64,000 nt of DNA from Aldrovandia affinis (taxonomy: Eukaryota; Chordata; Actinopteri; Notacanthiformes; Halosauridae). This document shows positions 47,401-62,400 of this stretch, piece after piece (the first letter of the stretch is position 1; every line of letters starts with the position of its first letter). Under the pieces are notes generated by a model that was not told the origin of the DNA, made no database searches, and was given only the letters and a program-made list of their open reading frames with translations. Both the position numbers and the translations under genes were made by a program. The stretch lies in the NCBI GenBank assembly GCA_029706075.1, contig JAINUG010000026.1, positions 7,618,523 through 7,682,522 on the forward strand, given 5' to 3'.

Positions 47401-50400
47401 ATGGAAAAGCTGTTCTCAGAGAGTTCTGTGAGTAGAAGTAAAAGAGATTGCTGTTAGCAGTGAGTAGAAGCGGTTCTGTTCAAATAGGTAGCTAAATGTT
47501 CAAGAATAGCAAATACAGTCCTTTTTCTCTGTGATAATGGGTACCTTAGCTTGCTAGTTGGCTAAATTATACATCAGTATATGTATGATACAAGATTATT
47601 AACTTTTAGTTAGAATAAGTCATCAGAGTATGATATCACACAAATTAACAATGGCTAAAACATGTTCTTTTATATCTAGCTAGCTAGCTATGTCATTATC
47701 TGAGCAAGGCAGAGATGCCTAATTTACCTAGATATGGTTATCTGCATGGTAATGATGTAGGTAGCTAACAAAATGTTAAATTATTGAGCATTTGTCAGCT
47801 CTAGCTAGATAACTACTCAATGACAGATTGGTGGAGAACATTCAGGCAACTAACATAGGCTATGGGTTTAGTAATGGGTTTAGTAATGTTAAAATACTGA
47901 TTTATGACTGGCACCTAACATTCTAATTCAAAATGTGATTTGTGATTTCTCTCTAGCTTTCATTTTAGTACGTAACTAAATGAATTACCATCATCATCAT
48001 CACCTTTTCAAAGATATTTGTTTCAGATATTTTCCCATTTTCTCCCAATTTAGTAGCAGATTACACCCTCTTTTCATGTCAATCCCCCCCCCCTCGTATT
48101 GTGAGTTTGCTGCCGTAGCCCTGAGACTGGCAGTGACAAAGGCGATGTACTGCCTCCTCCGAGCCGGCACTCGCCAAGCTCTAGTACACAGATCCACTAT
48201 CACTACACCTTTTAAAAGTTAATTAATTGTTGGAGGTTGAGTGGTATGGTTATGGGTCTTTCAGCTAAGGAAACAGAAAGTTCAATAAGATTTGGTAAAG
48301 TGGCAAGCTGTCTGATGGTGAAGGTGGAGTTAATTAAGAATTTGCACAATGAGCATGTGTGTATGTATTTAATGCATGTATGTATTTACACTACTGGTGA
48401 AAGTTTTAGAACACCCCCATTTTCCAGTTTTTACTGAAATTTAAGCAGTAAACTGCCAGAGGTTTAAAAAAAAAAAAAAAAAAAAAGTTTAGGTTACCAA
48501 AAACTGAAAAATAATGTGTTTTTTTTGGGCAGTGAGTAGTTTCCTACACCATCGAAAGGTACTTGGAAACTCTAACAGGAAGAGTTCTGGCAGACCCAAA
48601 GCCACAACAACAGCCACAAGTTTCTGGGAGTCAACCGCTTGCGTGATAGGTGGCTCACAGGACAACAGCTTCAAGCACAGCTTAACACAGGTCAAAGTAA
48701 GGAAGTCTCAGTTTCAACTGTGAAGAGAAGACTTCGAGCTGCAGGTTTGACAGGTTGAGTGGCAGTAAAAAAGCCATTGCTAAGATGTCAAAATAAGAAA
48801 AAGAGGCTTGCCTGGGCCATGAAGCACTGCCAGTGGACTACTGAAGACTGGAAGAAGGTCTTATGGACCGATGAATCAAAATTTGAAATCTTTAAATTTT
48901 GAAAGGTTTTTGTAGGCCGTCGAGTAGGCGAAAGGATGGTTCCTCAGTGTGTGACACCAACTTGTTAAGGAGGACCGAAATAAAAAATTATAAATTAACT
49001 GTCAAACATCGAGGAAGAAGCATGATGGTCTGGGGCTCTTTTGCTGGATCCAGAGTCAGCGACTTGCACAGAGTGACTGTTGACCGGTAGTGTATGTATT
49101 AGTGTTTGTACAGAATGAAATCATAAACATTCACAGCCTCTGCAAATCAAAAGGTTAAAGCACTTCATTTTTTAATTTTAAATTCTCAGCAATACAGCCT
49201 TCATTCACAATCCTTGATTTAATTTACAGTGCCATGGATTAGGTTTGATAATGGGAAAAAGGCATTTTGTTATTATGCTTTATGGTCATGAATGATTTGC
49301 AGACAGGACTTGGATTGGACAACCTTGTATCCCTAAATGATTTTAAAAACATTTCCGTGTACACGTCAGCTTTTTTTTGTAATCTAATCTGTTTTGTTAA
49401 TTATAATATATGAATTTTCCCTATAATGCTATTTCTATGCACTGCTACCTTCTTGCTAATTTAATCAAGATTTTAATCTCAATCAGACTCACCTGGTTAA
49501 ATATATGTTAATAAATAATTAAATACAAGATTCAATTTTAACCGAGGGTTACTGAATGTTAAGAACAGACAACAATATGTTTAATAGTACATAGAAAATG
49601 AGTAATGAATATGGTTGCACTCGGCATGCATTTGGCCAGAAAAAACTAGTTCAGCTCATGGAGGCTACTACGACTAGCTGACAATCTGCAAAGCAAACAG
49701 GCACTCTGCAAATCAAAAACACAAATAGCTCATATTAATTTAGCGGTGTAGACCTGTCAAATGTGGGACCACCGACTCTAAACAGTAGCTGTGCACTCAG
49801 TCAGACCATAATGCGCTACAATGTGTCCAGGCTACATAACAACGTTCAGGACATACTGCATTTCAAAGAACTGTACTGTACCAGATTAGATCAATTCTCT
49901 TTGACTGTACCGTACTTGCCCTCATTTTAGACTAAATGTGCTCACTATTCAACCCTCTAGCTTGCTGAATAATTTATTGATTGTACAATTAAAATGATTA
50001 GCTAATACGTATAAACAAAATGTAGTTTACGATGATCCAAACAACTCACCTCTGGGCTAGATTGCTAAATAATTGCCCAATTGCATAATTACAGTGCTTC
50101 GCTATTATAAAGGTTAAATAATAAACAATATTATATGTGGTGCTTTAAGAAACTCACCACTTGGCTAGCTAGCGTGTTAAATAATTTCTAAATTGCACAA
50201 TTAATAATAATATATTTGTATTTATTTTATTTTTATACAATTACAATGATTGAGTAATATAAACAAAATATAACATGGTTAGTCATGCAACTCACCATTT
50301 GGCTAGCTTGATAAATCATTGCTAAATTGCACAATTACCACAATTAGCTAATTAATGTAAATAAAGGGTAAAGTAGGTGGACCCTTCTCAAAATGTGGGC

Positions 50401-53400
50401 AGACTTATCTAGCATCAGAGTGTCAATTTGATCAGGCTCAGTACAATAATGTTCACTAAGTGAGGCTATACAAGTACTAACCAAGCCAAAACTGAGCGTC
50501 CAACACAATAAGGTGACATAGTAGTACGGTTGTGGGTATGTGTATTTGTATTTGTATTTGTGTGCATTTGTTTACATGTTAGTACACTGGTATGTTATAT
50601 ACACAATGGATCTTTCAGCTCTGAATTGTTTGTAATAACAGCCTGAATGGAACATTGGAAATTCTGAGTGGGATGTTGGGAGATTCCACTTGTATTTCCA
50701 AGGGATTTTGTTTGTTGTAGCCTATAATTCAAAAAGTATTAGTCAAATTTACCCACAAAACACAAGCAACATAAACTGTATTGTGTAGAATATGTGTACC
50801 AGGATTTGTATGTCGAGACAAATTGTAGGAACAAGCCATAAAATCTGTTCTTCGCATTTGGCAAACTTCCAGAGATCATCTAACAAGACTGGATATGTAA
50901 GTTTGCACATTTTGAAGATGATAAATGATTAATTTGTACTAGTGTGTTGTGATTAATTTGTAAGCTTCAATCATTGTATTAAGAATAAAGTGTCAAACTA
51001 ATTTCCACATGAGTGCATCAAATTGGAATGATTAAACGATGGGGATAGAGAACATTCAACATTAACAACACAGAGCTGGTGTGTATCTCACACCATTTGT
51101 AACTATGTCTAGAATTTGATTGTCTCACAGAGGGACTGACATTTGTGATGGAACAGAATACCCATTCATAAGTGTAATCCAAATGTACAGAGGAAAGACT
51201 TACTGTGGTACAAGGAATTTTGCAAGGTGGACTTGATTTTATCCTGGATCCTAAAGCGAGGGGCCAATTGGTTGTTGATGGCACTGAGTACGACCTCCTC
51301 TGAAGGTATGGGTTTTTTGAGGTTAAACACTAGCCTTATGAAGACCTGCACTGTTCCAAATCTGCAGATGAGGGTATAGTCTGTAAGCATCTTATACATC
51401 TTCAGAACATTTATTTGTTATGACTAAGGGCATTTGTTTTTCACCACCTCTGTCAGGAACCTGCAGTTCCATCCTCCAACACCAATAGGTCGATGGAGGA
51501 ATTTCTGAAGCTAACTTTTTTTCAACACATTACAATCTCAAGTAATCCTTCAATTACCAGAAATGATGTGCATATTGCAGTGTAGTAGACTAGTCAGTGG
51601 TTGGCACTGCACACACCCACACGCAATCATACTGATTGATTTTGTAAGTAGGCTACTGCTTTCAATTGTGAAAATGTCTGTTGACACTTCTGTAGGACAT
51701 ATCGTGCCCATCCTGGAGCAAAGAAACAATATGTTGAAATGAGTGGGCAGATATTTTTGAATCACAAATTCATCAAAACAATTGAAAGCAAAGGAAAATG
51801 TTTTTTTGACCGCCTAAAAGTAAAATAAACAACATGTTATTGATGGGATGGCTTAATTTTTGAATTGCAGTTAAGGGAGCACAATATTTTATATTTCCGT
51901 GTTGAATTTAATCCTTGTCAGATACTGTAATTTGTTGTTTCCTTTTTCATGACTTGTCGTAGAGGTGTAAAAACTTGTACATAAGAGGAAACTCCCGTCT
52001 CTGAAACAACATCAATTTGTAGACTTGCACCATTGCACCAACACTCAGATTGGCACTTAATTGCATAATTGGTCATGTTAATTTGAGTAATTCATGAAAA
52101 CTACAGCAGCAACGCCTTGAGGATCTGAAAGGAACTGCAGCGTCTTGAGAGATGGTGAAAAACGCAATTACATATCCGAATATACTTTAATAGCTCTCTT
52201 GTATCTGTCTTTTACATGAACTATCAGAAACTATTTTTTTCTGTATAGTTAAAACAGAATCAGTGGCAATTTTCATGATGTTAGTTTGAATAACAGTTCC
52301 CAAACTGATCCACACTGAAGTCGCAGGACGTCCAGAGCACAAAAATCACATTTAGAAGAAAATTGAACTAAAATTGACTTTGCTTTGAAAAATAAAAAAA
52401 TGTGAAGTAAAAATTGTTTGTAACAAAGTCCCAGTCATACTTGGAACTATTATTATAATGATAACCAACAATACACAATTTTAAATCACTCAAGTTCACA
52501 GAAATGAATGTGAAAACCACAATATAACTAGAAACATGAGTACGGTTGATATGGATGGATATCTTTGGGATCACTTTCAGAATGATTTCTTAGATGAGGT
52601 TCCAAATATACATATTGCTATCCAATCAGAAATATAAACAAAGAATGTTTACTGTATTGTGATTTTAAAAATAGGATGTGAAAAACATTCATATCCTGTT
52701 CTATACAAAACAGAAAGAAAATATATGCTGACAAACAGGGATAAACAGGCAGCAATAGGGAATTTGATGTAATTAAGTGGCTTGTAAGCTAATACTGACA
52801 GTTATGTTGAATGATAAAAAAAACATTCTCTTCTGTGATAATCAAAGTAATCACTGTTATATTTAATAGTTATCATTATTGCCTCAAGTGTGACCATAAT
52901 AAAAGTGTGGTCTTTAAAAAACATAAATATGTAAAAAGAGCTTACCGTGTGACAGGTGCATTAGTTGAAAATGTGCTGGGAGGCCTACGAGACTTTGGAG
53001 AATTTTGAGAGGTTGTTGTTGATGGTGTTGGGAAGGTGGTTGAAGGCACGGTTATTGAAGGTGTGAAAGAGTGTGGAGCTGTTGAAATTATAGTGTTTTT
53101 ACTGGTATTTGTAGATATTGGAGTTGTAGTTGTAAGAAGGTTGATTTGAGTATTTATTTTCGAGGTGGATAGGGAGGTTGTTGAATGCAAACTGATTACT
53201 GTATTTGGAATGGTTTTTGTAGATGTTGGAACTGTAGTTGTGGGTAGGAAGTCTGAGCAGTTGTTGTAGAAGTTATTGGGGAGGTGGTTGAGGTCAAACT
53301 AGTTGAAGAAGCTGTGGACGTTGTTGGAGCTGTTGTGATTACTGTATTTGGAATGGTATTTGTAGATGTTGGAACTGTAGTTGTGGGTAGGGAAGTCTGA

Positions 53401-56400
53401 GCAGTTGTTGTAGAAGTTATTGGGGAGGTGGTTGAGGTCAAACTAGTTGAAGAAGTTGTTGGAGCTGTTGTTGGAGCTGTTGAATGGATTACTGTTGATT
53501 TGGCAATGGTATTTGTAGATGTTGGAACTGGAGTTGTGGGTAGAAGTGTGAGCAGTTGTTGTGGGAAGTTGTTGGGACTGGTGGTTGAGGAAGTCTGAGC
53601 AGTAGTTGAAAGTTATTGGAAGGTGGTTGAGGTCAAACTAGTTGAAGAAGTTGTGGACGTTGTGGAGCTGTTGTGACTACTGTATTTGCAATGGTATTTG
53701 TAGATGTTGGAACTGTAGTTGTGGGTAGGAAGTCTGAGCAGTTGTTGTAGAAGTTATTGGGGAGGTGGTTGAGGTCAAACTAGTTGAAGAAGTTGTGGAC
53801 GTTGTTGGAGCTGTTGTGATTACTGTATTTGGAATGGTATTTGTAGATGTTGGAACTGTAGTTGTGGGTAGGGAAGTCTGAGCAGTTGTTGTAGAAGTTA
53901 TTGGGGAGGTGGTTGAGGTCAAAGTAGTTGAAGAAGTTGTGGAAGTTGTTGGAGCTGTTGTGATTACTGTATTTGGAATGGTTTTTGTAGATGTTGGAAC
54001 TGTAGTTGTGGGTAGGGAAGTCTGAGCAGTTGTTGTAGAAGTTATTGGGGAGGTGGTTGAGGTCAAAGTAGTTGAAGAAGTTGTGGAAGTTGTTGGAGCT
54101 GTTGTGATTACTGTATTTGGAATGGTATTTGTAGATGTTGGAACTGTAGTTGTGGGTAGGAAGTCTGAGCAGTTGTTGTAGAAGCTTGGGGGAGGTGGTT
54201 GAGGTCAAACTAGTTGAAGAAGTTGTGGACGTTGTTGGAGCTGTTGTGATTACTGTATTTGGAATGGTATTTGTAGATGTTGGAACTGTAGTTGTGGGTA
54301 GGGAAGTCTGAGCAGTTGTTGTAGAAGTTATTGGGGAGGTGGTTGAGGTCAAAGTAGTTGAAGTTGTGAACGTTGTGAGCTGTTGTGATTACTGTATTTG
54401 ATTACTGTTTGTAGATGTTGGAACTGTAGTTGTTGGAACTGTTAGTTGTGGGTGAGGTCAAACTAGTTGAGCAGTTGTTGGAGCTAGTGATTACTGTATT
54501 TGGAATGGTTTTGGTAGATGTTGGAACTGTGGTTGTGGGGTCAAAGTTGTAGTTGGAGAAGTTGTTGGTCAAACTTGTTGGAGCTGTTGTTGTTGGAGCT
54601 GTTGTTTACTGTATTTGGAATGGTTTTTGTAGATGTTGGAACTGTAGTTGTGGGTAGGGAAGTCTGAGCAGTTGTTGTAGAAGTTATTGGGGAGGTGATT
54701 GAGGTCAAACTAGTTGAAGAAGTTGTGGAAGTTGTTGGAGCTGTTGTGATTACTGTATTTGGAATGGTATTTGTAGATGTTGGAACTGTAGTTGTGGGTA
54801 GGGAAGTCTGAGCAGTTGTTGTAGAAGTTATTGGGGAGGTGGTTGAGGTCAAACTAGTTGTTGGAGCTGTTGTGATTACTGTATTTGGAATGGTATTTGT
54901 AGATGTTGGAACTGTAGTTGTTGGAGCAGTTGTTGTGATTGGGGAGGTGGTTGTGTATTTTGAATGGTTTTTGTAGATGTTGGAATGGTATTTGTAGATG
55001 TTGGAACTGTAGTTGTGGGTAGAGAAGTCTGAGCAGTTGTTGTAGAAGTTATTGGGGAGGTGGTTGAGGTCAAACTAGTTGAAGAAGCTGTGGAAGTTGT
55101 TGGAGCTGTAGTGACTACTGTATTTGCAATGGTTTTTGTAGATGTTGGAACTGTAGTTGTGGGTAGGGAAGTCTGAGCAGTTGTTGTAGAAGTTATTGGG
55201 GAGGTGGTTGAGGTCAAAATAGTTGAAGAAGTTGTGGAAGTTGTTGAGCTGTTGTGATTACTGTATTTGGAATGGTATTTGTAGATGTTGGAACTGTAGT
55301 TGTGGGAGAAGTCTGAGCAGTTGTTGTAGAAGTTATTGGGGAGGTGGTTGAGGTCAAACTAGTTGATGAAGCTGTGGAAGTTGTTGGAGCTGTTGTGACT
55401 ACTGTATTTGGAATGGTATTTGTAGATGTTGGAACTGTAGTTGTGGGTAGAAGTCTGAGCAGTTGTTGTAGAAGTTATTGGGGAGGTGGTTGAGGTCAAA
55501 CTAGTTGATGAAGTTGTGGACGTTGTTGGAGCTGTTGTGATTACTGTATTTGGAATGGTTTTTGTAGATGTTGGAACTGTAGTTGTGGGTAGGAAGTCTG
55601 AGCAGTTGTTGTAGAAGTTATTGGGGAGGTGGTTGAGGTCAAACTAGTTGAAGTTGTTGGAAGAAGATTACTGTATTTGTGGATTTGTTGTTGGAGCTGT
55701 TGTGATTACTGTATTTGGAATGGTTTTGTAGATGTTGGAACTGTACTGTTGTGGGTAGATGAAGTCTGAGAAGTCTGAATTGTTGTGTTGGAAAGTTGTT
55801 GGAGCTGTTGTGATTACTGTATTTGGAATGGTTTTTGTAGATGTTGGAACTGTAGTTGTGGGTAGGAAGTCTGAGCAGTTGTTGTAGAAGTTATTGGGGA
55901 GGTGGTTGGTCAAAGTAGTTGAAGAAGTTGTAGTTGTTGGAGCTGTTGTTGTATTTGGAAATGGTTTTTGTAGATGTTGGAACTGTAGTTGTGGGTAGAA
56001 GTCTGAGCAGTTGTTGTAGAAGTTATTGGGGAGGTGGTTGAGGTCAAACTAGTTGAAGAAGTTGTGGAAGTTGTTGGAGCTGTTGTGATTACTGTATTTG
56101 GAATGGTATTTGTAGATGTTGGAACTGTAGTTGTGGGTAGGGAAGTCTGAGCAGTTGTAGAAGTTATTGGGGAGGTGGTTGAGGTCAAACTAGTTGAAGA
56201 AGTTGTGGAAGTTGTTGGAGCTGTTGTGATTACTGTATTTGGAATGGTATTTGTAGATGTTGGAACTGTAGTTGTGGGTAGGGAAGTCTGAGCAGTTGTT
56301 GTAGAATGGGGAGGTGGTTGAGGTCAAACTAGTTGAAGAAGTTGTGGACGTTGTTGGAGCTGTTGTGATTACTGTATTTGGAATGGTATTTGTAGATGTT

Positions 56401-59400
56401 GGAACTGTAGTTGTGGGTAGGAAGTCTGAGCAGTTGTTGTAGAAGTTATTGGGGAGGTGGTTGAGGTCAAAGTAGTTGAAGAAGTTGTGGACGTTGTTGG
56501 AGCTGTTGTGATTACTGTATTTGGAATGGTATTTGTAGATGTTGGAACTGTAGTTGTGGGTAGGGAAGTCTGAGCAGTTGTTGTAGAAGTTATTGGGGAG
56601 GTGGTTGAGGTCAAACTAGTTGAAGAAGTTGTGGAAGTTGTTGGAGCTGTTGTGATTACTGTATTTGGAATGGTATTTGTAGATGTTGGAACTGTAGTTG
56701 TGGGTAGGGAAGTCTGAGCAGTTGTTGTAGAAGTTATTGGGGAGGTGGTTGAGGTCAAAGTAGTAGTTGAAGAAGTTGTGGACGTTGTTGGAGCTGTTGT
56801 GATTACTGTATTTGGAATGGTATTTGTAGATGTTGGAACTGTAGTTGTGTGGGTAGGGAAGTCTGAGCAGTTGTTGTAGAAGTTATTGGGGAGGTGGTTG
56901 AGGTCAAAGTAGTTGAAGAAGTTGTGACGTTGTTGGAGCTGTTGTGATTACTGTATTTGGAATGGTATTTGTAGATGTTGGAACTGTAGTTGTGGGTAGA
57001 GAAGTCTGAGCAATTGTTGTAGAAGTTATTGGGGAGGTGGTTGAGGTCAAACTAGTTGATGAAGCTGTGGAAGTTGTTGGAGCTGTAGTGACTACTGTAT
57101 TTGCAATGGTTTTTGTAGATGTTGGAACTGTAGTTGTGGGTAGAGAAGTTTGAGCAGTAGTTGTAGAAGTTATTGGAGAGGTGGTTGAGATCAAACTAGT
57201 TGAAGAAGTTGTGGAAGTTGTTGGAGCTGTTGTGATTACTGTATTTGGAATGGTATTTGTAGATGTTGGAACTGTAGTTGTGGGTAGGGAAGTCTGAGCA
57301 GTTGTAGAAGTTATTGGGGAGGTGGTTGAGGTCAAACTAGTTGATGAAGCTGTGGAAGTTGTTGGAGCTGTTGTGATTACTGTATTTGCAATGGTTTTTG
57401 TAGATGTTGGAACTGTAGTTGTGGGTAGGGAAGTCTGAGCAGTTGTTGTAGAAGTTATTGGGGAGGTGGTTGAGGTCAAAGTAGTTGAAGAAGTTGTGGA
57501 CGTTGTTGGAGCTGTTGTGATTACTGTATTTGGAATGGTATTTGTAGATGTTGGAACTGTAGTTGTGGGTAGGAAGTCTGAGCAGTTGTTGTAGAAGTTA
57601 TTGGGGAGGTGGTTGAGGTCAAAGTAGTTGAAGAAGTTGTGAAGTTGTTGGAGCTGTAGCTGTGATTACTGTATTTGCAATGGTTTTAGATGTTAGAATG
57701 TTGGAACTGTAGTTGTTGTAGAAGTCTGAGCAGTTGTTGTAGAAGTTATTGGGGAGGTGGTTGAGGTCAAACTAGTTGAAGAAGTTGTGGAAGTTGTTGG
57801 AGCTGTTGTGATTACTGTATTTGGAATGGTATTTGTAGATGTTGGAACTGTAGTTGTGGGTAGAGAAGTCTGAGCAGTTGTTGTAGAAGTTATTGGGGAG
57901 GTGGTTGAGGTCAAACTAGTTGATGAAGTTGTGGAAGTTGTTGGAGCTGTGACTACTGACTAGTTTTGTATTTGCAATGGTTTTTTGTAGATGTTGGAAC
58001 TGTAGTTGTGGGTAGGAAGTCTGAGCAGTTGTTGTTGAACTGAAGTTATTGGGGAGGTGGTTGAGGTCAAACTAGTTGATGAAGTTGTGGACGTTGTTGG
58101 AGCTGTTGTGATTACTGTATTTGGAATGGTTTTTGTAGATGTTGGAACTGTAGTTGTGGGTAGAGAAGTCTGAGCAGTTGTTGTAGAAGTTATTGGGGAG
58201 GTGGTTGAGGTCAAACTAGTTGATGAAGCTGTGGAAGTTGTTGGAGCTGTAGTGACTACTGTATTTGGAATGGTATTTGTAGATGTTGGAACTGTAGTTG
58301 TGGGTAGGGAAGTCTGAGCAGTTGTTTGTAGATTATTATTGGGGAGGTGGTTGAGGTCAAAGTAGTTGAAGAAGTTGTGGAAGTTGTTGGAGCTGTTGTG
58401 ATTACTGTATTTGCAAATGGTTTTTGTAGATGTTTTTGTAGATGTTGGAACTGTAGTTGTGGGTAGAGAAGTCTGAGCAGTTGTTGTAGAAGTTATTGGG
58501 GAGGTGGTTGAGGTCAAAGTAGTTGAAGAAGTTTTGGACGTTGTTGGAGCTGTTGTGATTACTGTATTTGGAATGGTATTTGTAGATGTTGGAACTGTAG
58601 TTGTGGGTAGAGAAGTCTGAGCAGTTGTTGTAGAAGTTATTGGGGAGGTGGTTGAGGTCAAACTAGTTGAAGAAGTTGTGGAGTTGTTGGAGCTGTAGTG
58701 ACTGTATTTGCAATGGTTTTTGTAGATGTTGGAACTGTAGTTGTGGGTAGGGAAGTCTGAGCAGTTGTTGTAGAAGTTATTGGGGAGGTGGTTGAGGTCA
58801 AAGTAGTTGAAGAAGTTGTGGACGTTGTTGGAGCTGTTGTGATTACTGTATTTGGAATGGTTTTTGTAGATGTTGGAACTGTAGTTGTGGGTAGAGAAGT
58901 CTGAGCAGTTGTTGTAGAAGTTATTGGGGAGGTGGTTGAGGTCAAAGTAGTTGAAGAAGTTGTGGACGTTGTTGGAGCTGTTGTGATTACTGTATTTGGA
59001 ATGGTATTTGTAGATGTTGGAACTGTAGTTGTGGGTAGGAAGTCTGAGCAGTTGTTGTAGAAGTTATTGGGGAGGTGGTTGAGGTCAAACTAGTTGTTGA
59101 AGTTGTGGAAGTTGTTGGAGCTGTTGTGATTAGGGCATTTGGAATGGTATTTGTAGATGTTGGAACTGTAGTTGTGGGTAGGGAAGTCTGAGCAGTTGTT
59201 GTAGAAGTTATTGGGGAGGTGGTTGAGGTCAAAGTAGTTGAAGAAGTTGTGGACGTTGTTGGAGCTGTTGTGATTACTGTATTTGGAATGGTATTTGTAG
59301 ATGTTGGAACTGTAGTTGTGGGTAGAGAAGTCTGAGCAATTGTTGTAGAAGTTATTGGGGAGGTGGTTGAGGTCAAACTAGTTGAAGAAGCTGTGGACGT

Positions 59401-62400
59401 TGTTGGAGACTAGTTATTTGAGCTGTTGTGATTACTGTATTTGGAATGGTTTGTAGATGTTTGAACTGTAGTTGTGGGTAGGGAAGTCTGAGCAGTTGTT
59501 GTAGAAGTTATTGGGGAGGTGGTTGAGGTTGTAGTTGAAGTTGTTGTTGTTGGAGCTGTTGTGATTACTGTATTTGGAATGGTATTTGTAGATGTTGGAA
59601 CTGTAGTTGTGGGGTAGGAAGTCTGAGCAGTTGTTGTAGAAGTTGTTTGGGGAGGTGGTTGAGGTCAAACTAGTTGAGAAGTTGTGGAAGTTGTTGGAGC
59701 TGTAGTGACTACTGTATTTGCAATGGTTTTTGTAGATGTTGGAACTGTAGTTGTGGGTAGAGAAGTCTGAGCAGTTGTTGTAGAAGTTATTGGGGAGGTG
59801 GTTGAGGTCAAAGTAGTTGAAGAAGTTGTGGACGTTGTTGGAGCTGAGTGTTGTTTACTGTATTTGGAATGGTATTTGTAGATGTTGGAACTGTAGTTGT
59901 GGGTAGGGAAGTCTGAGCAGTTGTTGTAGAAGTTATTGGGGAGGTGGTTGAGGTCAAACTAGTTGAAGAAGTTGTGGAAGTTGTTGGAGCTGTTGTGATT
60001 ACTGTATTTGAATGGTTTTGTAGATGTTGGAACTGTAGTTGTGGGTAGGGAAGTCTGAGCAGTTGTTGTAGAAGTTATTGGGGAGGTGGTTGAGGTCAAA
60101 CTAGTTGAAGAAGTTGTGGACGTTGTTGGAGCTGTTGTGATTACTGTATTTGGAATGGTATTTGTAGATGTTGGAACTGTAGTTGTGGGTAGGGAAGTCT
60201 GAGCAGTTTGTTGAGAGTTATTGGGGAGGTGGTTGAGGTCAAAACTAGTTGAAGAAGTTGTGGACGTTGTTGGAGCTGTTGTGATTACTGTATTTGGAAT
60301 GGTATTTGTAGATGTTGGAACTGTAGTTGTGGGTAGAGAAGTCTGAGCAGTTGTTGTAGAAGTTATTGGGGAGGTGGTTGAGGTCAAACTAGTTGATGAA
60401 GCTGTGGAAGTTGTTGGAGCTGTAGTGACTACTGTATTTGCAATGGTTTTTGTAGATGTTGGAACTGTAGTTGTGGGTAGGGAAGTCTGAGCAGTTGTTG
60501 TAGAAGTTATTGGGGAGGTGGTTGAGGTCAAACTAGTTGAAGAAGTTGTGGAAGTTGTTGGAGCTGTTGTGATTACTGTATTTGGAATGGGTTTTTGTAG
60601 ATGTTGGAACTGTAGTTGTGGGTAGGGAAGTCTGAGCAGTTGTTGTAGAAGTTATTGGGGAGGTGGTTGAGGTCAAAGTAGTTGAAGAAGTTGGACGTTG
60701 TTGGAGCTGTTGTGATTACTGTATTTGGAATGGTATTTGTAGATGTTGGAACTGTAGTAGTTGTGGGTAGAGTCAAAGTCTGAGCAGTTGTTGTAGAAGT
60801 TATTGGGGAGGTGGTTGAGGTCAAAGTTGTTGAAGAAGTTGTGATTACTGTATTTGGAATGGTTTTTGTAGATGTTGGAACTGTAGTTGTGGGTAGGGAA
60901 GTCTGAGCAGTTGTTGTAGAAGTTATTGGGGAGGTGGTTGAGGTCAAAGTAGTTGAAGAAGTTGTGGACGTTGTTGGAGCTGTTGTGATTACTGTATTTG
61001 GAATGGTATTTGTAGATGTTGGAACTGTAGTTGTGGGTAGAGAAGTCTGAGCAGTTGTTGTAGAAGTTATTGGGGAGGTGGTTGAGGTCAAACTAGTTGA
61101 TGAAGCTGTGGAAGTTGTTGGAGCTGTAGTGACTACTGTATTTGCAATGGTTTTTGTAGATGTTGGAACTGTAGTTGTGGGTAGGGAAGTCTGAGCAGTT
61201 GTTGTAGAAGTTATTGGGGAGGTGGTTGAGGTCAAACTAGTTGAAGAAGTTGTGGAAGTTGTTGGAGCTGTTGTGATTACTGTATTTGGAATGGTATTTG
61301 TAGATGTTGGAACTGTAGTTGTGGGTAGGGAAGTCTGAGCAGTTGTTGTAGAAGTTATTGGGGAGGTGGTTGAGGTCAAAGTAGTTGAAGAAGTTGTGGA
61401 GCGTTGTTGGAGCTGTTGTGATTACTGTATTTGGAATGGTATTTGTAGATGTTGGAACTGTAGTTGTGGGTAGAGAAGTCTGAGCAGTTGTTGTAGAAGT
61501 TATTGGGGAGGTGGTTGAGGTCAAACTAGTTGAAGAAGTTGTGGACGTTGTTGGAGCTGTTGTGATTACTGTATTTGCAATGGTTTTTGTAGATGTTGGA
61601 ACTGTAGTTGTGGGTAGGGAAGTCTGAGCAGTTGTTGTAGAAGTTATTGGGGAGGTGGTTGAGGTCAAACTAGTTGAAGAAGCTGTGGACGTTGTTGGAG
61701 CTGTTGTGATTACTGTATTTGGAATGGTTTTTGTAGATGTTGGAACTGTAGTTGTGGGTAGAGAAGTCTGAGCAGTTGTTGTTGTAGAAGTTATTGGGGG
61801 GAGGTGGTTGAGGTCAAAGTAGTTGAAGAAGTTGTGGACGTTGTTGGAGCTGTTGTGATTACTGTATTTGGAATGTATTTGTAGATTTGAGCAGTTGTTG
61901 TAGAAGTTATTGGGGAGGTGGTTGAGAAGTTGTTGGAACTGTGGTTTTTGTTGTTGGAACTGTAGTTGTGGGTAGAGAAGTCTGAGCAATTGTTGTAGAA
62001 GTTATTGGGGAGGTGGTTGAGGTCAAAGTAGTTGAAGAAGTTGTGGAAGTTGTTGGAGCTGTTGTGATTGTGATTACTGTATTTGCAATGGTTTTTGTAG
62101 ATGTTGGAACTGTAGTTGTGGGTAGGGAAGTCTGAGCAGTTGTTGTAGAAGTTATTGGGGAGGTGGTTGAGGTCAAACTAGTTGAAGAAGTTGTGGAAGT
62201 TGTTGGAGCTGTTGTGATTACTGTATTTGGAATGGTATTTGTAGATGTTGGAACTGTAGTTGTGGGTAGGGAAGTCTGAGCAGTTGTTGTAGAGTTATTG
62301 GGGAGGTGGTTGAGGTCAAAGTAGTTGAAGAAGTTGTGTGGACGTTGTTGGAGCTGTTGTGATTACTGTATTTGGAATGGTATTTGTAGATGTTGGAACT

